Below, piece by piece: positions 11,870-22,735 of a stretch of DNA of 64,000 bases; position 1 is the stretch's first letter; each line of letters starts with the position of its first letter. Origin of the DNA: Dermacentor variabilis (lineage: Eukaryota > Arthropoda > Arachnida > Ixodida > Ixodidae). Below the pieces are notes generated by a model, which worked only from the letters and a program-made list of their open reading frames with translations, ran no database searches and was not told the origin of the DNA. The stretch is taken from positions 54,564,255-54,628,254 of the forward strand of contig NC_134576.1 of NCBI RefSeq assembly GCF_050947875.1, read 5' to 3'. The position numbers and the translations under genes were made by a program.

Positions 11870-13330
11870 GTCAAAGGGCTTTTAAGTTACATGAATACAG
11901 AAAAAGTGTGCCCTCCTGAACAAGACAAACGAAGGTCGCGAAAACGGGTGATACCTTTTTGTGGGATTCATAGCTGATTTCAAGGGGAGCTAGATACTGC
12001 TTAATAGTTGAGAGAATAGTGGAAACCTGACCTTCCGCTTCATCTGAAGAGCAATCAATAACAAATAAACGATCATCAGCATAGCGGGCGGTTTTTAGTA
12101 CTTTGGTCTGCAAAAGTCTGTCAAATAGGTTTACGTCGAGCTTGGATAAAAACATATTGGTGAGTCTGGGAGCCGTGCAAGAGCATATGCAGATTCTTTT
12201 TTTCTCTAGGTAAATCGCGTTGTCGCAGACGATGAAAACTGATATGAGATAAAACCTTAAAAGCTCTAGAAAATGGCCACTGGACATCAGAGCGTCATTC
12301 TCAAACCTTATTTTATGACCTATGAAAACCCACAAGAAGGTACCAGCCGGTTGCTCGACCTTCGTCTGTCTTGTTCAGCAGGGCACACTCGCTGGAGCTA
12401 TGAACCGCGCTCTGGCAAGCCTCTCCTACCGTACAATCCAGCGCATTCCAAGCTGATAAAAAGAGGGTTAGCCAAACTTCGCGTTAAAAATGTCCTGATA
12501 AAGTTGTGTCATCATGCTATGCTCGCTAGTTTCGAAAGGCAAAGCAAGCGGCTGTCCAAGGCAGGATATCCGATACTAGTGCAGGTGTAAGTGGCACAGT
12601 GTTTGCTGAAAGGTTCTTGGAAGCGCAAATGGCAGGAGAGCGGTGCAGCGGCCGCTGGCAGGAAAACAAGTGCGATTCCGTATATTCACAACGTTTCCCA
12701 TCAGTTGGTCAAAGGTTGCTGAAAGATCGAACCCGTGAGTCGTTTTCTTTGCTCCTGATAAGCTGGCCAGGCTCTGCACACTTCCTGAACCCTAAGAAGG
12801 AAATGCGACCAGTGTGTGAATAAATACACATGAACAAGCATAGCGATTGCACTCGAGCTGTGGTATACAAGTTTCCCTTATCGTGTAACGGTGTCTGCAT
12901 TGGAGAGACCGGAAGGTGTATCACAGATCGCTTGCACGAGCATAATTACAATGTTAACAACAAAAATTCGTCAAGTGTTCTCCTTGCCATGCATTGCAAG
13001 ACTTGTGGATGGAAGCCAGTTTTGTTTTTCCAAAATGCGTCGTCATAGGACGCAGTCACAACTAACTGACGCGTGAGCTTGCTGAGGCTTATTATATTAC
13101 CAAATGCGGTGAGGTGTGCGTGAGTAGACCCTCCTTATGTTTATCAGGCAAGTAACTTGAATTTCTAAGGCGGTCGGCACATGATTAGTGAATTGCACTC
13201 GTGTGCTTCGATTGTTTCGATTGCTTTTTGTCACGTGTGCTATGAGCGGCTCATATAATATGCAATAGGGTCATGAAATAAAACCAGTAGGAAATTAGCG
13301 CTCATCCCGCCACCTGTACTTTTCCTTCAT
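11870..13330. mobile_element. Penelope-like element with inverted reverse-transcriptase segment
   Basis: The minus strand between about 12335 and 11880 encodes a reverse-transcriptase fragment: ICICSCTAPRLTNMFLSKLD, then TARYADDRLFVID (YADD kept), then APLEISYES, in that N-to-C order. Immediately to the right the plus strand encodes the next part of the same kind of protein: TYENPQEGTSRLLDLRLSC, WSYEPRSGKPLLPYNPAHSK, then around 12850-12960 a GIY-YIG core VVYKFPLSCNGVCIGETGR...LHEH. Its motif has CIG for YIG. The 3' end is A-rich near 13276-13300. The upstream half is thus flipped relative to the downstream half at about 12310. Frameshifts and stops make it a dead copy. It lies in an intron of M13 gene A. 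Confidence 0.78.
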
Positions 13331-13369
13331 ACTCGAACTTAGTTGCACTAATTGAAGACAAGAATATTA

Positions 13370-13394
13370 TTGTTTACCTGCGGTAGGTAAACAA
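13370..13394. repeat. 10-bp perfect inverted repeat, 5-nt loop
   Basis: TTGTTTACCT-GCGGT-AGGTAAACAA, between the Penelope-like element and the terminal exon of M13 gene A. Confidence 0.85.
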
Positions 13395-13679
13395 GAATTG
13401 CTCTGAAATCTTTCCTTCATAGATTTATTGTTTTCATTAGGCCGTTTGTCAGCAAGGTGAATGAATTTCAGCTCTGTAGAATATTTGCCACGAAACACAA
13501 ACTGGCATCAAGCAAGCAGTTAAACTTACAGCGGTAGTTTTTTAGTCGTACTCAAATTATTCCTTGATAATTTTTTGAAGGGTAGGATGCACAAAGGTTG
13601 GCATTTACCAGTGTTCTTAAATTTTGGAATGTATGGTTACCTTAACCTGTCCATTCTGCACTCAACCGACTAAATGCAG

Positions 13680-15332
13680 ACGTGCTTGGACATAATCAAA
13701 GTGCCGAGGGCGCCGGAGATCAAGGAGGTCCTCGAGAATGGCAACATCACTTGGCCAAAGCGTAGTGAGCATCCGGACTTCCTCGGCGCGCTGTTCTACA
13801 TGGCGAGACAGGTGTTCATCCCCGTCGCTTTTGATGTCGCGATCCTGGAGACGGACGAAAGAGCGACATCGACATCAAGGACCCAAACACTGTTTTTCGG
13901 CCTGCCCACGCGTTTCCTCGGTCACGCTAGGGCGCTGTCAAGGCTTCGACGATCGGGCAGATTCCTCGACCACCTGCGCCTAACCTACCAGACATTCGAC
14001 TTAGGCGTCAATGAAACTAGGCTGAAAGAACTATCCAGCCACTTCGGATACTTGGGCGACTTCTTTGCACGCTACGAGGGGGCGTCTGACTACCTCACTA
14101 GGAGCGCCAACGCGTCCTTCTTTCTCCAGTACACGCCCTCCGTGTCGAAGGTTCGGTGGGATGCCCTGACGAAGCGATACTTCAACGTTTCGCTCGTCGA
14201 CGACCCAAACAATTTCCGAGGCGGCGTGGTCATCCAGGGCGCCGACGTTTTCTCTGCAGTATTCGAGGTACACGCTAAGCATGGTGAGCACGTGACCGAC
14301 GACGTAGTCGGAGGCCTCTGCGCGCAAGCGCTCGTCGACTACACGAACTCCGACCTTCTGGCAAGCCTGCTCGGAGGAAGTCGAGAGCTCGCCACCGAAT
14401 CCGTCTACTATAGGTGTTTCTCGGACGCCTACAGGTTCTACGGCGCCGCCATCGACGCCTACTTCCACCAGCCGCTGAGCCGCGAGGTCGTGGATCTCCG
14501 GCGAGTGGCTACGCTTGTCCACCAGACATTCTCCGACACACTCCGCCACGACGAGACAACGCCCGGCGCCGTCGCTTCGGATGCGGCGACCAATGAGTCG
14601 GCGCTCTCTGGCAGGCACGTGAACTTCGACATGGCCCTGTCTAGCTTGTACGGTCTCAACAAAAAGGGGTTCGCTGACCCGTACGAGCGCTATCCGCCGG
14701 CGACTGACAGCGCCCTGTACAACTGGATGCGGCACGCGGCGTTCGCCTCTGCCGGCGGCAAGTCGCCTACAGGGGTGTCGCTGTGGGACTCTCTGAACGA
14801 AGACATTGCACGTGCAGCAGTCAGGTTTCTAAATTTCCGCCTGCGCCTGGCGCACATGGAAGACCCCTTCTATGCGGTCAACGCCAGCGCCGCAGTGCTG
14901 ATGGCAGGAGTCGGTGCGCGCTTTGCGGCGGCGCTCTTTTACGACTACGTGGCCACCAGCAGCCAGGATGACCCTGCGAAAGTGTACACTGAGAACCAGG
15001 AGTGCTTAGCTCCTGGGACCAGTGGGGGGACGTCGGACCTGGAGATTCAGGGTGCCGTGGCCTCCATCGAGGTTGCTTGGGCGGCAATGAAATCTGCGGG
15101 CTCGGCGAGATCTTCCTCCGGAACGTCCATCGGCCCTGGGGACGCCAGTGCCGGATTCCTCGCCGTTGAACCGCTCTTCTTCTCCTTCTTCTGCTATCTG
15201 CTCTGCGGGGAGCCGGATGGCGAAAGCCTGTGCAATGTGCCGCTCCGTCACAGCAGTGTCTTTGCGCGCGTGTTTGGGTGTGGGAAAGCCTCGTTCATGA
15301 ACCCGGAGAAAAAATGCCGCATGGGCGTGTAG
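13680..15332 (+). CDS. M13 (neprilysin-like) gene A: terminal exon; predicted catalytically inactive ectodomain
   Basis: One long exon (550 codons plus TAG) supplies the rest of an M13 ectodomain. The acceptor AG is at 13678-13679 and the exon starts in phase 0 with TCLDIIK. The spliced protein therefore reads ...FIY-TCL..., as in the family (Y, then C, then a helix, then ITWP). Landmarks kept include the N-terminal WP, several N-glycosylation sequons (NIT, NET, NAS, NVS, NES), paired cysteines, a DPFYAVNAS segment aligned with the family VNA(Y/F)Y element, the LFFSFF..L.C segment, and a C-terminus FGCGKASFMNPEKKCRMGV that matches the family end except for the final Trp. No HExxH occurs anywhere. 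The equivalent stretch reads GARFAAALFYDYV, and the ENxAD-type third ligand position reads DLEIQGAVAS. The segment between VNA and the C-terminal cysteines is shorter than in active enzymes. Known active M13 proteins need both motifs for zinc and catalysis, so I infer a pseudo-peptidase with a binding or decoy role, or a decaying gene. The frame is fully open. Confidence 0.88.
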   Translation, partial: TCLDIIKVPRAPEIKEVLENGNITWPKRSEHPDFLGALFYMARQVFIPVAFDVAILETDERATSTSRTQTLFFGLPTRFLGHARALSRLRRSGRFLDHLRLTYQTFDLGVNETRLKELSSHFGYLGDFFARYEGASDYLTRSANASFFLQYTPSVSKVRWDALTKRYFNVSLVDDPNNFRGGVVIQGADVFSAVFEVHAKHGEHVTDDVVGGLCAQALVDYTNSDLLASLLGGSRELATESVYYRCFSDAYRFYGAAIDAYFHQPLSREVVDLRRVATLVHQTFSDTLRHDETTPGAVASDAATNESALSGRHVNFDMALSSLYGLNKKGFADPYERYPPATDSALYNWMRHAAFASAGGKSPTGVSLWDSLNEDIARAAVRFLNFRLRLAHMEDPFYAVNASAAVLMAGVGARFAAALFYDYVATSSQDDPAKVYTENQECLAPGTSGGTSDLEIQGAVASIEVAWAAMKSAGSARSSSGTSIGPGDASAGFLAVEPLFFSFFCYLLCGEPDGESLCNVPLRHSSVFARVFGCGKASFMNPEKKCRMGV

Positions 15333-17138
15333 CGATCGATGCGAGTTGTCTGTGACTGTGTTCGCGAGATGCTCGACTTAGGAGGCGCGCAAGTCTAGCG
15401 TTTGCAAGCTTACCTTCGAGCCTAAATATTAAGGTGCTCGGAAGTCGTTTTGGAGCTAACTGGGCTAATATATGTAGTGATTAAAAACAGGAAAAAGGGA
15501 CCACCTATTAAAATGCTGCTTTGAAGAGGTGAGACGTTTCGGCTTTCACAAGGAAACTGCAAGCTTTTCGACAACACCATTTTGGTCGGCGTTCTGTTTA
15601 CCGTGTTCCCAACATGAATCTATACCACCCGGTTAGACGAGATGTCGGCCAGTTACTGATTTCATACGCAGCCAAGATTATCCTTTGGTAACGCTCAGTC
15701 GGAGGGCTTCGACTCCAGTGCGAGCAACGCTACTAAGGACAATGAAAGAACGAAGAACAGTAGGGCTTCAGTTGGTATTTGCGTGCGTCCTTCACTCTTG
15801 TGTGTATGCTGGTTGCGTTGGAGGCGAGTCTCTAACTAATCCGAATGGCGAACGCTGGGAATCTCTGGTATACGAATGTGGCTCCGAATATTCTGGTCTG
15901 AGTGGATGCAATGCTTAGTAATCTCTCATGCAATTCCAATTTAGCAAGTAGTAGACGGTGGTAAATTTTATAAGGCTGCATCTCATGAGACGACGCAGTG
16001 AGGCGCCTTATTTTAACGTTGATCACATATTTTTAACGCGCTCCGTAGTTGATGTGCTCTAGCGCTTTTCAACTGGCTCACTGTCCAATTCGGCTCCCGA
16101 CGATAAGCGCTTGAGCGCCCTGAGCGGCGTCTGCTGTCTCCAAGGCAAACTTAAGCGGAGATTTAGGTCCCAGAAAAAAGTGTTGAAGGACTCGACTAAT
16201 GGTAAGCGGCACAATTTTTTAAAGCTTTTTTTTTGCCAACTTCGCCGCTTTTAAGTAACGGTGGGTGCTGCGGTGTGGCTGTTCTGCAGCCGAATGAGTC
16301 AACCAATCACAGCGGAGGACGCGTGCGCCCGACGGCATCGTCGCTGGGTTCCTTTCACCACCACTAGGTTGCGCTCTCCTCCGCGCATCCTAGGGTGCCT
16401 CGACGCCACGCTTCTGCGTACAGGGTTGTGACACCTTCGGCTGCGCCCCCATATTGTGTCGCAACACTTTCCTGCCCTTTATAAGCTCTATGACATCCAA
16501 CGCGACGTTCTTCAGAGGGTGTTAAACCGATTAGATAGCAGACCATTTTCAGAGATTAATGCTATCTTCGGCTGGTCGTTTCTGAGCGCTCTGGAGCGCT
16601 CTCGCGAGCGGCGTTGTCTTCGGCTGGTTGAAAGAGGGTGCGCGCCCTGCGTTCGGCTGGTTCTTCTCGATTGCTCTCCTCCATCTTGGAGCGCTCTGAG
16701 GCGCTCCGAGCCTGTCGTCGGAGCAGTCATCGAGATTGAAACGTCATCGCAGCGCCGCGTCGCTGCTGTTGGCGACGGCCCACCGTAACCTTGGCAACCT
16801 AGGCCACTGCATGCTGGCATCTCGACGAACGCTCGTCCCGCCGGCACGTCCACCGGTTTTTCCGGCAGCACCGGGAGCTTTGGATAGGCGAATCATCGAA
16901 CGTTGGCAGTAGTCACGTGGTTTCGCATCTGCAATTTCCTCCTCCGAGAGCGAGTCGCACGTTCGCCTTGCGCGCTTGTCCTCTACCTTGGAGCTCGGGA
17001 AACGCCCGATCTACCCGACTCTGCTTCGGGGCATACAAGCGACCAGTTGAAGATACCATAAGATTCTCGGAACATGGCCCCACGCGTTGCAGGCTTACAA
17101 AGCCACGCGGGCACTGGAGTGGATTGGATTGGAGCCAA
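15333..17138. other. Region downstream of M13 gene A, no supported gene
   Basis: No good AATAAA signal was identified just after the stop. 16080-16880 is GC-rich with repeated GGCTGGT and GGAGCGCTC words. Open frames there sit on both strands in parallel and have no motif. Confidence 0.4.
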
Positions 17139-17168
17139 CTTTATTTGTGCCTGCAGGCACAAATAAAG
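17139..17168. repeat. Perfect 30-bp palindrome without spacer
   Basis: Arms of 15 bp (17139-17153 and 17154-17168) centred on CCTGCAGG. AATAAAG lies at the right end and CTTTATT at the left. Confidence 0.93.
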
Positions 17169-17863
17169 GCACCGCTACTTTCCATGAAATCGACTGGCTT
17201 CAGTGACCGATTATAGGCATAAAGTGGCAGACAACCGCACATATTCGCACTGATAGTGCCTCTTTCCGTCCCTCTCCTTTCTTTATTTTATTCCCTTAAA
17301 CTCCTTCCCCCGTATGGTAGCAAACCGGACCTGCGTCTGGTTGAACTCCTTACCTCTCCTTCACCGTGCTTTCCTTCTTCCTTTTCTTCCTTCTCTTCCT
17401 AAGGCGCGCTATGACGGCTGCAGGAGTTTAGGTTCTGCACTCGCTGCCTTTGTAAAAAATTATTTTCGAAGGTTGTGCGATTACGTGCATTTCAATATTC
17501 ACACCTCGCCTTTCAAACGAAGCTGGAACGCTTACAGTAATGCAATGCTAGAATAAGTTTCGAGTCCAGCAGATAACTAACTGTTCTTGGCGTGCTTTCG
17601 CTTACGACAAAAAATTTGTTTCAAAGACAAGGCTGACGCATATGCACTGTAGGTTTTCGAGGCTGTCCTTCAAGAAGGCTGACGCAACTTCTCACCGTAA
17701 TACTATAGCTGTGTAATGCCTTGACAGTACAAAGCACAAAACTACGTGAATGCGGCAGCGCTACCGTTAAATGAAGGTACTGTAGTCATTGAGACACGAG
17801 TAGTGTTTGTCAACGGTAAGAATGACGAGTACGTGGTTATAAATAGTCCTGCAAGGTGCAAGA

Positions 17864-17899
17864 CTTTGCCGCTCGCAACATGCACTGCGAGCGGCAAAG
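17864..17899. repeat. 14-bp perfect inverted repeat, 8-nt loop
   Basis: CTTTGCCGCTCGCA at 17864-17877 and its exact complement at 17886-17899, loop ACATGCAC. It directly precedes the degenerate Ruka copy at 17905. Confidence 0.9.
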
Positions 17900-17904
17900 C
17901 TAGC

Positions 17905-18092
17905 TCGAGGTCGCGGTTTCGATCACGGCCGCGGCTGTCAAAATTTAAAGAGGGCAAAGTGCAAAAATGCACGCGTACTTAGGTTTAGGGGCACGTGAAA
18001 ACAACCCAGGCGGTCATAATTATTTCGAAGTCCTTCACTACGCCTAATAATCAGATCATGGTTTTGACAAGTAAAACCACACAAATTAATTT
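17905..18092 (+). mobile_element. Degenerate Ruka SINE
   Basis: Alignable to Ruka from the box-B region (GAGGTCGCGGTTTCGATCACGGCC) through ACTTAGGTTTAGGGGCACGTG and CTAATAATCAGATCATGGTTTTG to the A/T tail, with many substitutions. No clear target duplication, so an old copy. Confidence 0.75.
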
Positions 18093-19767
18093 TCAAATAA
18101 GAGAAAAGCAATAGCAAGGCACAATATACACCTTTGAAACAATTGTCAATGAACACTGTCGTTGCAGCCATCTAGTTTAACGTATAGGCCCATGCGGTCG
18201 ACTTACCGTAAATTTTCTGCCTGGAGTATTCTATTTCCAGCCTGTATAAGCATGGTGCCCGAATGTTTTCCTGGAGAAGACATTTGCCTTAATCACGTTG
18301 TGTTATACAATGACCCATAGACGAGCGCAGCAGTTGAAGAAAAGCGTAGTGACACATCTCGCCTAAAGAAACGGAAGGTTTATTGGTAGAATATATTGCT
18401 GTCACTTGATAAAAACCAGAGGAAGACAGCCTGGAAACCGCGATTTAGTTCAAGGTAGCTCACCAACAGCTTCACCTGCATAGAGCCACAGGAGGCCATG
18501 CACATAAACGTGAGAGTTTTGACAAAGCAAAGTTCAAGTTAGATTATTCTTATAAACATGAAAACATATCAGCCCAAGCTTGGAGCCTCACTGGTTTTAC
18601 TTCCACATTCCATACCGCCCATTACATATTTGGCTGGTACAATCAGTGCAAGAATAAATGCCGAGCCGCAACAAGACAATACTCCCCAAGGACATTTTCC
18701 TAACATTTCAATGCTCGGCGCATGCGATCCTAGTAAATGATACATTGGTATTGAGCTGGCTTCTCATCACCTTGATAAAATGACTTAGACGGCAAACGCC
18801 TACTGCGCCGGAAAATTTCATCTGAAGACTGTTTCACGCGAAGACCCATCTTTGAGCATCGGAGCTTAGATGAACGAACTTTTTGTCGACTTTCTTTTGC
18901 GTTCTGGGTCGCGTGCAAATCTGAGACATAGGTGAAATTTTTTTCAGTTGAGCTGGTGCACAAAGGTGTACAGGAAACGGGCATGACGGAGTATTTCTGG
19001 CGATAAAAGTGTCACGCGGCCTTTTAACCGGCATCGCCAGCCCGAAAAGTCAACTTAGCGAACACGTGCCAGCATTGCGGGAATTACACCAGGAAACGCG
19101 GCCGTGCCACGCTGACATATGTACAAACATCTGCGTCCACGTCAACAGCTCCGTCGCACTGTGAGTGAGTTGTGGCGCAGCCTTGATCAACAGGTGTCGC
19201 CTCCCTGAATGACGCGAAGCGGCGCTCACGTCGAGGCACCCTACGCGTCCGCGGTAGTGGAGGCGGAAAATAAAAAAAAAAGGACCAGGAGAATGCCAGG
19301 ACGCCCCTTAATTGGTACGAAGCAGAGAGTGTCATACAATACAACAGAAAACTCTCGCGCTGCGACCGTTCAGCTACCAGGGGAAGCTGCACGGATTTGT
19401 ATGCTCTTCGCACTTGTGGATTTAAGCGTTCTGGTGGCTTTGTTTATTGCACTTTATCTGTCTTCATTGCCCTTAAATTTCGAACCGATCTATACTTTAA
19501 CAGCATAGCTCCATATGTCTAGCCGAATAGTGCGTCCTCCGTCCGTCTGTCGGTCGCTTGCACACTGAAAACACCTTGAGCGCAACCTCATGCGCATGCG
19601 CAAAAAAGAAGAGAAAGAGAGATGCGCGGTTAGCCACCACCACCTATAGTATATAGCACAAAGCTTGTTTACTCCGATCCATGACGTCACGCTACTTGGC
19701 CTGAAATCTGCATTGACAAGGCTGGCGTGACGTCAAAACGTCAAAATTACTGTTACCTACTTGGGAT
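18093..19767. other. Sequence without supported gene
   Basis: Short open frames only. Nothing recognised. Confidence 0.35.
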
Positions 19768-19927
19768 AATAATAATAATAATATTTGGGGTTTTACGTGC
19801 CAAAACCACTTTCTGATTATGAGGCACGCCGTAGTGGAGGACTCCGGAAATTTTGACCACCTGGGGTTCTTTAACGTGCACCTAAATCTAAGCACACGGG
19901 TGTTTTCGCATTTCGCCCCCATCGAAA
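19768..19927 (-). mobile_element. Ruka SINE lacking the tRNA head
   Basis: The body and tail are nearly identical to the other young copies, with a (TAA)n-type tail (as TAATAATAATAATAAT on the plus strand at 19768-19783). The element stops at the CATCGAAAT boundary, so the tRNA-like head is missing. Likely a 5'-truncated insertion. The bases flanking the truncation show no clear target duplication. Confidence 0.88.
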
Positions 19928-20527
19928 TTACATGTGGCTATTTTTTGCTAATATTCATGAATCGGAAACGACACTTCATACGCAGGCTCACATAGTTCAT
20001 GATCCAATCAGAACCAGAATGCTTCGCTTTGCGTAGATGTCAACTGCAGTTTAGTGTGCCTGTTTTAAGAATGAAATTCTTTTAGCTCCTGTCGTCGGCG
20101 ACCTTCAAGTGACATTGAACCAAAGCCACAGCCGTTATTCGGGCACTCAAACGAGAACATCCGAGCAAGTTGCGAGAACAAACCGGGATCATCCAAGCAA
20201 CCATTCGAAACTTAAGGAAATGCGGTTTCTGGCTGCCAACCCTTTGTGCATGACCGCATGGCGTACGCTAGTTACTGCCTAGTTACAAAAAATATTGCTT
20301 CAGAGTTCTTCCTAATGTTTGTTCACATTATCACTCAATCTGTAACTTCTCGTTCACCGAATTTATCATTTCCAATAGCGATGTTCAAAAGCCAGATACC
20401 GGGCACCGTAAGCTTCATTGTAATTTTTTGGCGCATAGACGGAGTTGCCTGTGCTCTTTTTAATGCCAATGGTCCGTGAGTTCCGCGGCGCGGTTGTTGC
20501 GTCGCCCCGAGAGAGGACGCCCTGAAA

Positions 20528-20570
20528 CCCCTGAAGGTGTAGCCACGCTGCGTGGCTGCTCCTTCAAGGG
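20528..20570. repeat. Imperfect 43-bp palindrome, 1-nt centre
   Basis: 21-bp arms with three mismatches around AGCCACGC-T-GCGTGGCT. It lies just upstream of the GGTGT-rich repeat at 20612. Confidence 0.85.
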
Positions 20571-20611
20571 CTTTTCTTCTAGCTGGGCAGCGTCCCTATG
20601 AACCAGTACAC

Positions 20612-20790
20612 AGTATGGCGTGGTGCGGTGTGGTTCGGTGCGGTGTGGTGCGGTGTGGTGCGGTATGGTGGGGTGGGGTGCGCCATTGCGGACATGCACT
20701 ACACCCGTTTGAAAATGTGGCTAGTGTCATCTCTAACCAATCTGCTTTGCCGGTTGCCATTTCACGCTTACATCTACTCTGGATTACGAG
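20612..20790 (+). repeat. Interspersed repeat with GGTGT-rich start
   Basis: A GGTGCGGTGTGG-type run, then ACATGCACTACACC and GTGGCTAGTGTCATCTCTAACC, all shared with 39718-39862. Function unknown. It was probably spread as part of an LTR or another transposon. Confidence 0.6.
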
Positions 20791-21071
20791 ACAGCCAGTT
20801 TTTACAGATCGCCTATCGAAGCACGCAACAGAATTGCAATGCAAGGAGTTGACTGGCATTGAAGGACGGACCACTAATAAAGTTGAATGTTTCTGTCTCC
20901 TGTGAATGAAATGCGGAATTTCTTAGCCTTTTATGCTTGCATCCATCATGAACTATAGCGTCTTTATCTGTATCAAATATATTTATGAATACAGTGTGCA
21001 TCTCCGAAAGCAGCACCTAAACACTTCCTCTTTACTTGACCAAGTGATGTACCATGCCAACCTATACGGTA

Positions 21072-21465
21072 GAAGCATCATCATCATCATCATCAGCCTG
21101 GCTACGCCCACTGCAGGGCAAAGGCATCTCCCATATTTCTCCAACTACCCCGGTCATGTGCTAATTGTCGCCATGTTGTCCCTGCAACCTTCTTAATCTC
21201 ATCTGCCCACCTAACTTTCTGTCGCCCCCTGCTACGTTTCCCTTCTCTTGGAATCCACTCCGTAACCCTTAATGACCATCGGTTATCTTCCCTCCTCATT
21301 ACACGTCCTGCCCATGCCCATTTCTTTTTTTTTTGTTTCAACCAAGGTGTCAATAACTTGCATTTGTTCCCTCACCCAATCTGCACTTTTCTTATCCCTT
21401 AACGTCACACCCATCATTCTTCTTTCCATAGCTCGTGGCGCCCGTCCTCTCAAAAATTAACCACT
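21072..21465 (-). mobile_element. RTE-like LINE, 3' end with (ATG)n tail
   Basis: The minus strand encodes KKKKWAWAGRVMRREDNRWS followed by EWIPREGKRSRGRQKVRWAD and DRGSWRNMGDAFALQWA, the C-terminal tail typical of RTE-type reverse transcriptases in arthropods. It ends in a trinucleotide repeat ((CAT)n on the plus strand, 21077-21094), as RTE elements do. Strongly 5'-truncated. Confidence 0.83.
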
Positions 21466-22735
21466 ACTAAAATAGTGAGTTTGCGGTGAGGAAGCTGTAT
21501 AGACCTCCATCAAGTTCGGTTTCACAGTTCGTTGTAAGCGCTTTCTTTTAAGAAATTGCGAAATACAACAACCATCCATTCGGGGACCTCGATAAGGTTT
21601 TTCTCACGTAAAGGCCCAGCTTACCTTATAACGTGCTGCATTTCAGCTTTTGAAGTAATAAAGAAACTCGTCAAATTTCAAGATCATGAAATTCGTAAGA
21701 TTCATGACATTCACGAGAATTAATGAAACCTGGAAATTTTTCTGCGGCCTTAATGGTTTGAAATAAAACAGGCAGGGGAATGGAATGGTTCTTGCCCCTT
21801 TGCTGCAGCAATACGTGCGAGCAGGGGTTAAGCGTCCACATTTTTAATCGCATAGAGGGAAGCGTTGTTAAAGGTTAACAACCTAAAAGCTATCGTAACT
21901 GAGTTGAGCTTAATCGAAGATATTCAAGTCTTGCTTGCAGTATAGGAATAGCCTGCCGACTGCAAGAGGCTTTGAGCCTGTGCCCAACATTTCCCTCTCA
22001 CCCGCCTTAGGAGTGAGTTCACAGGGTCTTCTGAAGTATTTGCCTAATAAATTGGGAACGGTTCCTTACCAATGTTCCGGTTCGGGTTTAGTTCCATGAT
22101 GGCGGAAAATAACGGTTCGGTTCAGTTCGGTTGGACACCCTGATCAGAACACCGCAAAACAGATATGAAATACGTTTTCGAGCACTTCTTGAGATCCACT
22201 AAACGCTTGGCCGCACCGTGCAGCTCAGCGCAACCTTGTTAGATTGGCCCAGTGCAATGCTTGAGCAACTAATTGTGAGCTGAGCTACATCAGCCTTTTG
22301 ACACAGTGCCGTTATCGTGACTTCCATTCATTCATCGCTTGGATGGCGCAAACTGGCGTCATCGTTCGTTACCTCTATATAACTTTCTAAAACTCTCTCT
22401 ATAACTAAATGCCCGTCAAGTCAACAATGCTTTGTATCAAACGCAACTGCATTAAAAGATAGTTGCGTTTGCTCCCAAATAGTTATTTACATGCGTGCAA
22501 ACGCAGATAACCCTAATTCGTTAGAACTTGGAAGGAGCGCCCATTTCGTAATTTCATGGCACGTATATGACGCCTGAGAGCGCCCGCGTGCCATGCCCTT
22601 TAGAAGGATGTCAATATATTCTATATGAATCACATCGTGTATAACTGCACTTTCAGTGCTCAATAGAACGGCGCGGCAGCTAAACAGCACCGCTCGCTCT
22701 CTGCGTAGCAGACGACACTCCTCTGTCAATAAAGT

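Larger units (their letters stand above)
9910..13679 (+). other. Intron of M13 gene A (short exon to terminal exon)
   Basis: GT-AG interval of 3,770 bp. The first 0.5 kb (to about 10430) is alignable to the same position after the gene B short exon (53204 to about 53735). After that the two loci share nothing I can see. The stretch 10430-11860 has short open frames on both strands but no domain I recognise. A rearranged Penelope-like element fills 11870-13330. A 10-bp perfect inverted repeat with a 5-nt loop lies at 13370-13394. Confidence 0.7.
19928..22735. other. Intergenic sequence between named repeats
   Basis: Apart from the palindrome, GGTGT repeat and RTE-like fragment listed separately, I see only short open frames. 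22060-22150 has a CGGTTCGGTT-type low-complexity stretch. Confidence 0.35.

Noticed and set aside
14031..14735. 234-codon minus-strand open frame
   Set aside because: Lies antisense within the M13 terminal exon, in a GC-rich coding stretch. A shadow frame.
20612..20690. GGTGT run as a telomere-like repeat
   Set aside because: Irregular (GGTGCGGTGT and others), short, and part of a dispersed repeat. The arthropod telomere unit TTAGG is not present as an array.
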